A DNA stretch of 5,970 nt from Streptosporangiaceae bacterium. GTDB taxonomy: Bacteria; Actinomycetota; Actinomycetes; Streptosporangiales; Streptosporangiaceae. Shown here one piece after another: positions 3,902 to 5,970 of this stretch; position 1 is the first letter of the stretch, and every line of letters begins with the position of its first letter. The stretch lies in the NCBI GenBank assembly GCA_030040815.1, contig JASHSZ010000606.1, forward strand, positions 1 through 5,970, read 5' to 3'. The translations under genes were made by a program, and so were the position numbers. Below the pieces are notes generated by a model. The model searched no databases, was not told the origin of the DNA, and saw only the letters and a list, made by a program, of their open reading frames with translations.

Positions 3902-5437
3902 GTGGCGCGGTCACGAGTGGAGCTGTTCGAGCAGATAAGGAAGGACCGCCGGGTCGAGGGCGCGTCGATCCGGGAGCTGGCCGACCGTCATCGCGTGCAC
4001 CGGCGGACGGTGCGCCAGGCGCTGGAGTCGGCGGTGCCGCCGCCGCGCAAGCCGTATCCGCAGCGGCCGCGGCCGGCGATCGACGACTACGCCGGGCTGA
4101 TCGACGTTTGGCTGCTGGCTGACCGGGAGGTGCCGCGCAAGCAGCGGCATACCGCCCGCCGTGTGTGGCAGCGGCTGGTCGCCGAGCACGGCGCTGCCTG
4201 CTCGGAGGTGAGCGTGTCGCGGTATGTGGCCCGCCGCCGCGCCGAGCTGGGCTTAGACCGGGTCGAGGTCAGCGTGCCGCAGTCACATGCGCCAGGGGCG
4301 GAGGCCGAGGTTGACTTCGGCGAGTTCCACGCGGTGATCGCCGGGGTCTTGCTAAAGGTGTGGCTGTTCGTGCTGCGGCTGTCGTGTTCGGGCCGGGCGT
4401 TTCATGTCGCGTTCGCTACCCAGGCGCAGGAAGCCTTTCTGGAAGGGCACGTACTGGCGTTCGAGCACTTCGGCGCGGTGCCGGGCCGGATCCGCTACGA
4501 CAACCTCAAGCCCGCCGTGATCCGCGTGCTGCGCGGCCGGGACCGGGCCGAGTCCGAGCGGTTCGTCGCGCTGCGCAGCCATTACGGGTTCGACTCGTTC
4601 TTCTGTATCCCCGGCCCGGAGGGCGCGCATGAGAAAGGCGGCGTCGAGGGCGAGATCGGCCGGTTCCGCCGCAGGCATCTGGTCCCGGTGCCGTCGGTGG
4701 CCTCGCTGGCCGCGCTCAACCAGCTGATCGCCGCCGCCGACATCGTCGACGACGGGCGGGTGATCACGGGCCGGCCGGCCACCGTCGCGGCCGCGTTCGC
4801 TGCCGAGCAGCCCGCGATGCTGCCGCTGCCGGCGGAGATATTCGACGCTGCGCGGCTGCTGACGGCGCGGGTGGATGGCCGGGCCCGTGTCTGCGTGCGG
4901 CAGAACTACTATTCCGTGCCCGCCCGCTTCGCTGGCCGGCGGCTGACTGTCCGGTTGTCGGCCAGGACGGTCGAGGCCCTGGAGGGCCCGCGGATCGTCG
5001 CCGCGCACGAGCGCTCGGCCGGCAAGCATGCCGAAGTCCTGGTCCTGGACCACTACCTGGACGTGCTGCGCTACAAGCCCGGCGCGCTGCCTGGCGCGAC
5101 TGCGCTGGCGCAGGCCCGCGCCGCCGGCGCGTTCACGCCCGCACACCAGCGGTACTGGGACGCTGCCCGCCGCAAGCTCGGCGACCGCGCCGGCACCCGG
5201 GCGCTGACCGAAGTCCTGCTAGGCCACCGCACCCTGCCGGCCGCCGCGATCACCGAGGCGATGGACCGCGCGGTTGGCTCCGCAATGCTGGACCCGCAGG
5301 CGGTGCTGATTGAGGCCCGTCGGCTGGCCGGCGGGCGCGTTGCCCCGGTGATCCCGATCGGTGCGCTGGCTCGCTACGACCGGCCCGCCCCGAGCCTGGC
5401 CGGATACGACCATCTGCTGACCGGCGGCCGCCGGTGA
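3902..5437 (+). CDS. istA: IS21-family transposase IstA
   Basis: A 511-residue DDE transposase that cleaves and joins the IS ends during cut-and-paste or circle-based transposition. Residues about 5-45 form an N-terminal HTH (IRELADRHRVHRRTVRQAL), and a second DNA-binding region runs to about 125. The rve-type catalytic core spans about 130-260. Likely catalytic residues are D138 in EAEVDFGEF, D200 in RIRYDNLKP, and a glutamate in HEKGGVEGE (E249, or less likely E244). A C-terminal beta-rich domain contains QNYYSVP (334-340), a familiar IstA motif. Length is normal and no frameshift is seen, so the enzyme looks intact. The GTG start has GGAGG at 3890-3894, seven bases upstream. It overlaps istB by the GTGA at 5434-5437. 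Confidence 0.95.
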   Translation: MARSRVELFEQIRKDRRVEGASIRELADRHRVHRRTVRQALESAVPPPRKPYPQRPRPAIDDYAGLIDVWLLADREVPRKQRHTARRVWQRLVAEHGAACSEVSVSRYVARRRAELGLDRVEVSVPQSHAPGAEAEVDFGEFHAVIAGVLLKVWLFVLRLSCSGRAFHVAFATQAQEAFLEGHVLAFEHFGAVPGRIRYDNLKPAVIRVLRGRDRAESERFVALRSHYGFDSFFCIPGPEGAHEKGGVEGEIGRFRRRHLVPVPSVASLAALNQLIAAADIVDDGRVITGRPATVAAAFAAEQPAMLPLPAEIFDAARLLTARVDGRARVCVRQNYYSVPARFAGRRLTVRLSARTVEALEGPRIVAAHERSAGKHAEVLVLDHYLDVLRYKPGALPGATALAQARAAGAFTPAHQRYWDAARRKLGDRAGTRALTEVLLGHRTLPAAAITEAMDRAVGSAMLDPQAVLIEARRLAGGRVAPVIPIGALARYDRPAPSLAGYDHLLTGGRR

Positions 5438-5970
5438 CCGGCGTGTCGGATACCGCGGCGCTGGCCGCGATCGGCGCAGCCGCCCGCGAGCTGAAACTGC
5501 CGACCGTCCGCGCCGACGCTGCCCGGCTCGCCGAGATCGCCATCCGGGAACGCCACACCCATCTGGCCTATCTTGCCGAGATCCTGGCCGCCGAAGTCGA
5601 CGACCGGACCAGCCGGCGCCGCGCCCGCCGCATCGGCGAAGCACGCTTCCCCCGCCTCAAACGGCTGGCCGACTTCAGCACCGGCCACATTCCCGGCCTC
5701 GCCGCCCAGCTCGCCAGCCTGGCATCCGGGGCGTGGATCGACGCCGGCCAGCCGCTCGTGCTGCTCGGCGACTCCGGCACCGGCAAGACCCACCTGCTCA
5801 TCGGCCTAGGGCTGGCAGCCTGCGAACAAGGACGCCGGGTCCGCTACGCCACCACCGCCGCCCTGGCCAACGAGCTCGCCGAAGCCGCCGACAGCCGGCA
5901 ACTGTCCCGCGTCGTGGCCCGCTACGGCCGCCTCGACCTGCTGCTGCTCGACGAACTCGGCTACGTCCAG
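5434..5970 (+). CDS. istB: IS21-family helper ATPase IstB, C-terminus beyond the window
   Basis: AAA+ ATPase related to DnaC that assembles on target DNA and stimulates IstA. The first 179 codons are visible and run in frame to the last base. The Walker A motif is at residues 112-119 (GDSGTGKT) and Walker B at 167-174 (LDLLLLDE). The N-terminal helical region (about 1-100) includes LKLPTVRADAARLAEIAIRE, typical of IstB. The family is usually about 250-270 residues, so roughly a third is missing. The GTG at 5434 overlaps the istA stop (TGA 5435-5437), implying translational coupling; the GTG at 5443 is an alternative start three codons in. No damage is seen in the visible part. Confidence 0.93.
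   Translation, partial: MTGVSDTAALAAIGAAARELKLPTVRADAARLAEIAIRERHTHLAYLAEILAAEVDDRTSRRRARRIGEARFPRLKRLADFSTGHIPGLAAQLASLASGAWIDAGQPLVLLGDSGTGKTHLLIGLGLAACEQGRRVRYATTAALANELAEAADSRQLSRVVARYGRLDLLLLDELGYVQ

Larger units (their letters stand above)
3736..5970 (+). mobile_element. IS21-family insertion sequence, left end and istA-istB, right end outside the window
   Basis: The istA-istB gene pair with overlapping stop and start, plus multiple subterminal repeats at the left end, define an IS21-family element. The left terminus should be a TG dinucleotide; candidates are TG at 3736-3737 or 3740-3741, just before the first subterminal repeat. It cannot be fixed without the right inverted repeat and the target duplication, both beyond position 5970. 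Its strong G/C third-position bias differs from the int-xis block it interrupts, which suggests a separate and later arrival. Confidence 0.88.

Noticed and set aside
4352..5146. Minus-strand frame of 264 codons opposite istA
   Set aside because: Long open antisense frames are expected in very high-GC coding DNA. istA is clearly the real gene.

Overview
The window is high-GC actinobacterial DNA. The evidence is pervasive G/C at third codon positions, frequent GTG starts, and a DUF5318 gene followed by a class A penicillin-binding protein (PBP) gene, a pairing I recall from actinobacterial chromosomes (Rv0049-ponA1 in Mycobacterium tuberculosis). The genus cannot be fixed from this. The Gly/Arg/Gln-rich PBP tail would fit Streptosporangiales or Thermomonosporaceae-like organisms, but that is a guess.

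Region 1 (1-1569, minus strand) is host chromosome. A DUF5318 zinc-ribbon protein lies upstream of the N-terminal third or so of a bifunctional PBP. The PBP begins at a GTG and leaves the window just inside the extracellular part. Its long cytoplasmic tail carries a tandem array of a 30-bp (10-residue) repeat.

Region 2 (about 1570-3735, plus strand) is an accessory insertion, probably the left part of an integrative element (AICE or prophage-like). It holds a tyrosine recombinase gene (int), a 448-bp non-coding stretch rich in symmetric elements, a small excisionase-type HTH gene (xis), and a short gene of unknown function. Its codon use is visibly different from both flanks, with more AGC/AGG, CTA and GCA codons. 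The non-coding stretch holds nested inverted repeats, a 15-bp palindrome, an extended -10 promoter candidate and two terminator-like hairpins. Each of those hairpins is followed directly by T-tract-CATGCCCG, and the second one ends one base before the annotated xis ATG.

Region 3 (about 3736-5970, plus strand) is an IS21-family insertion sequence cut by the window edge. Three subterminal repeats mark its left end. It encodes IstA (DDE transposase, complete) and IstB (AAA+ helper, first 179 codons). It lies over the 3' end of the unknown gene downstream of xis, so the rest of the integrative element, including any replication or transfer genes and the far attachment site, should lie beyond the IS to the right.

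Nothing here is proven to be a new system. The most unusual part is the int-xis intergenic region with its duplicated hairpin/T-tract/CATGCCCG modules. It could be an RNA-level switch or a recombination control site for xis expression.
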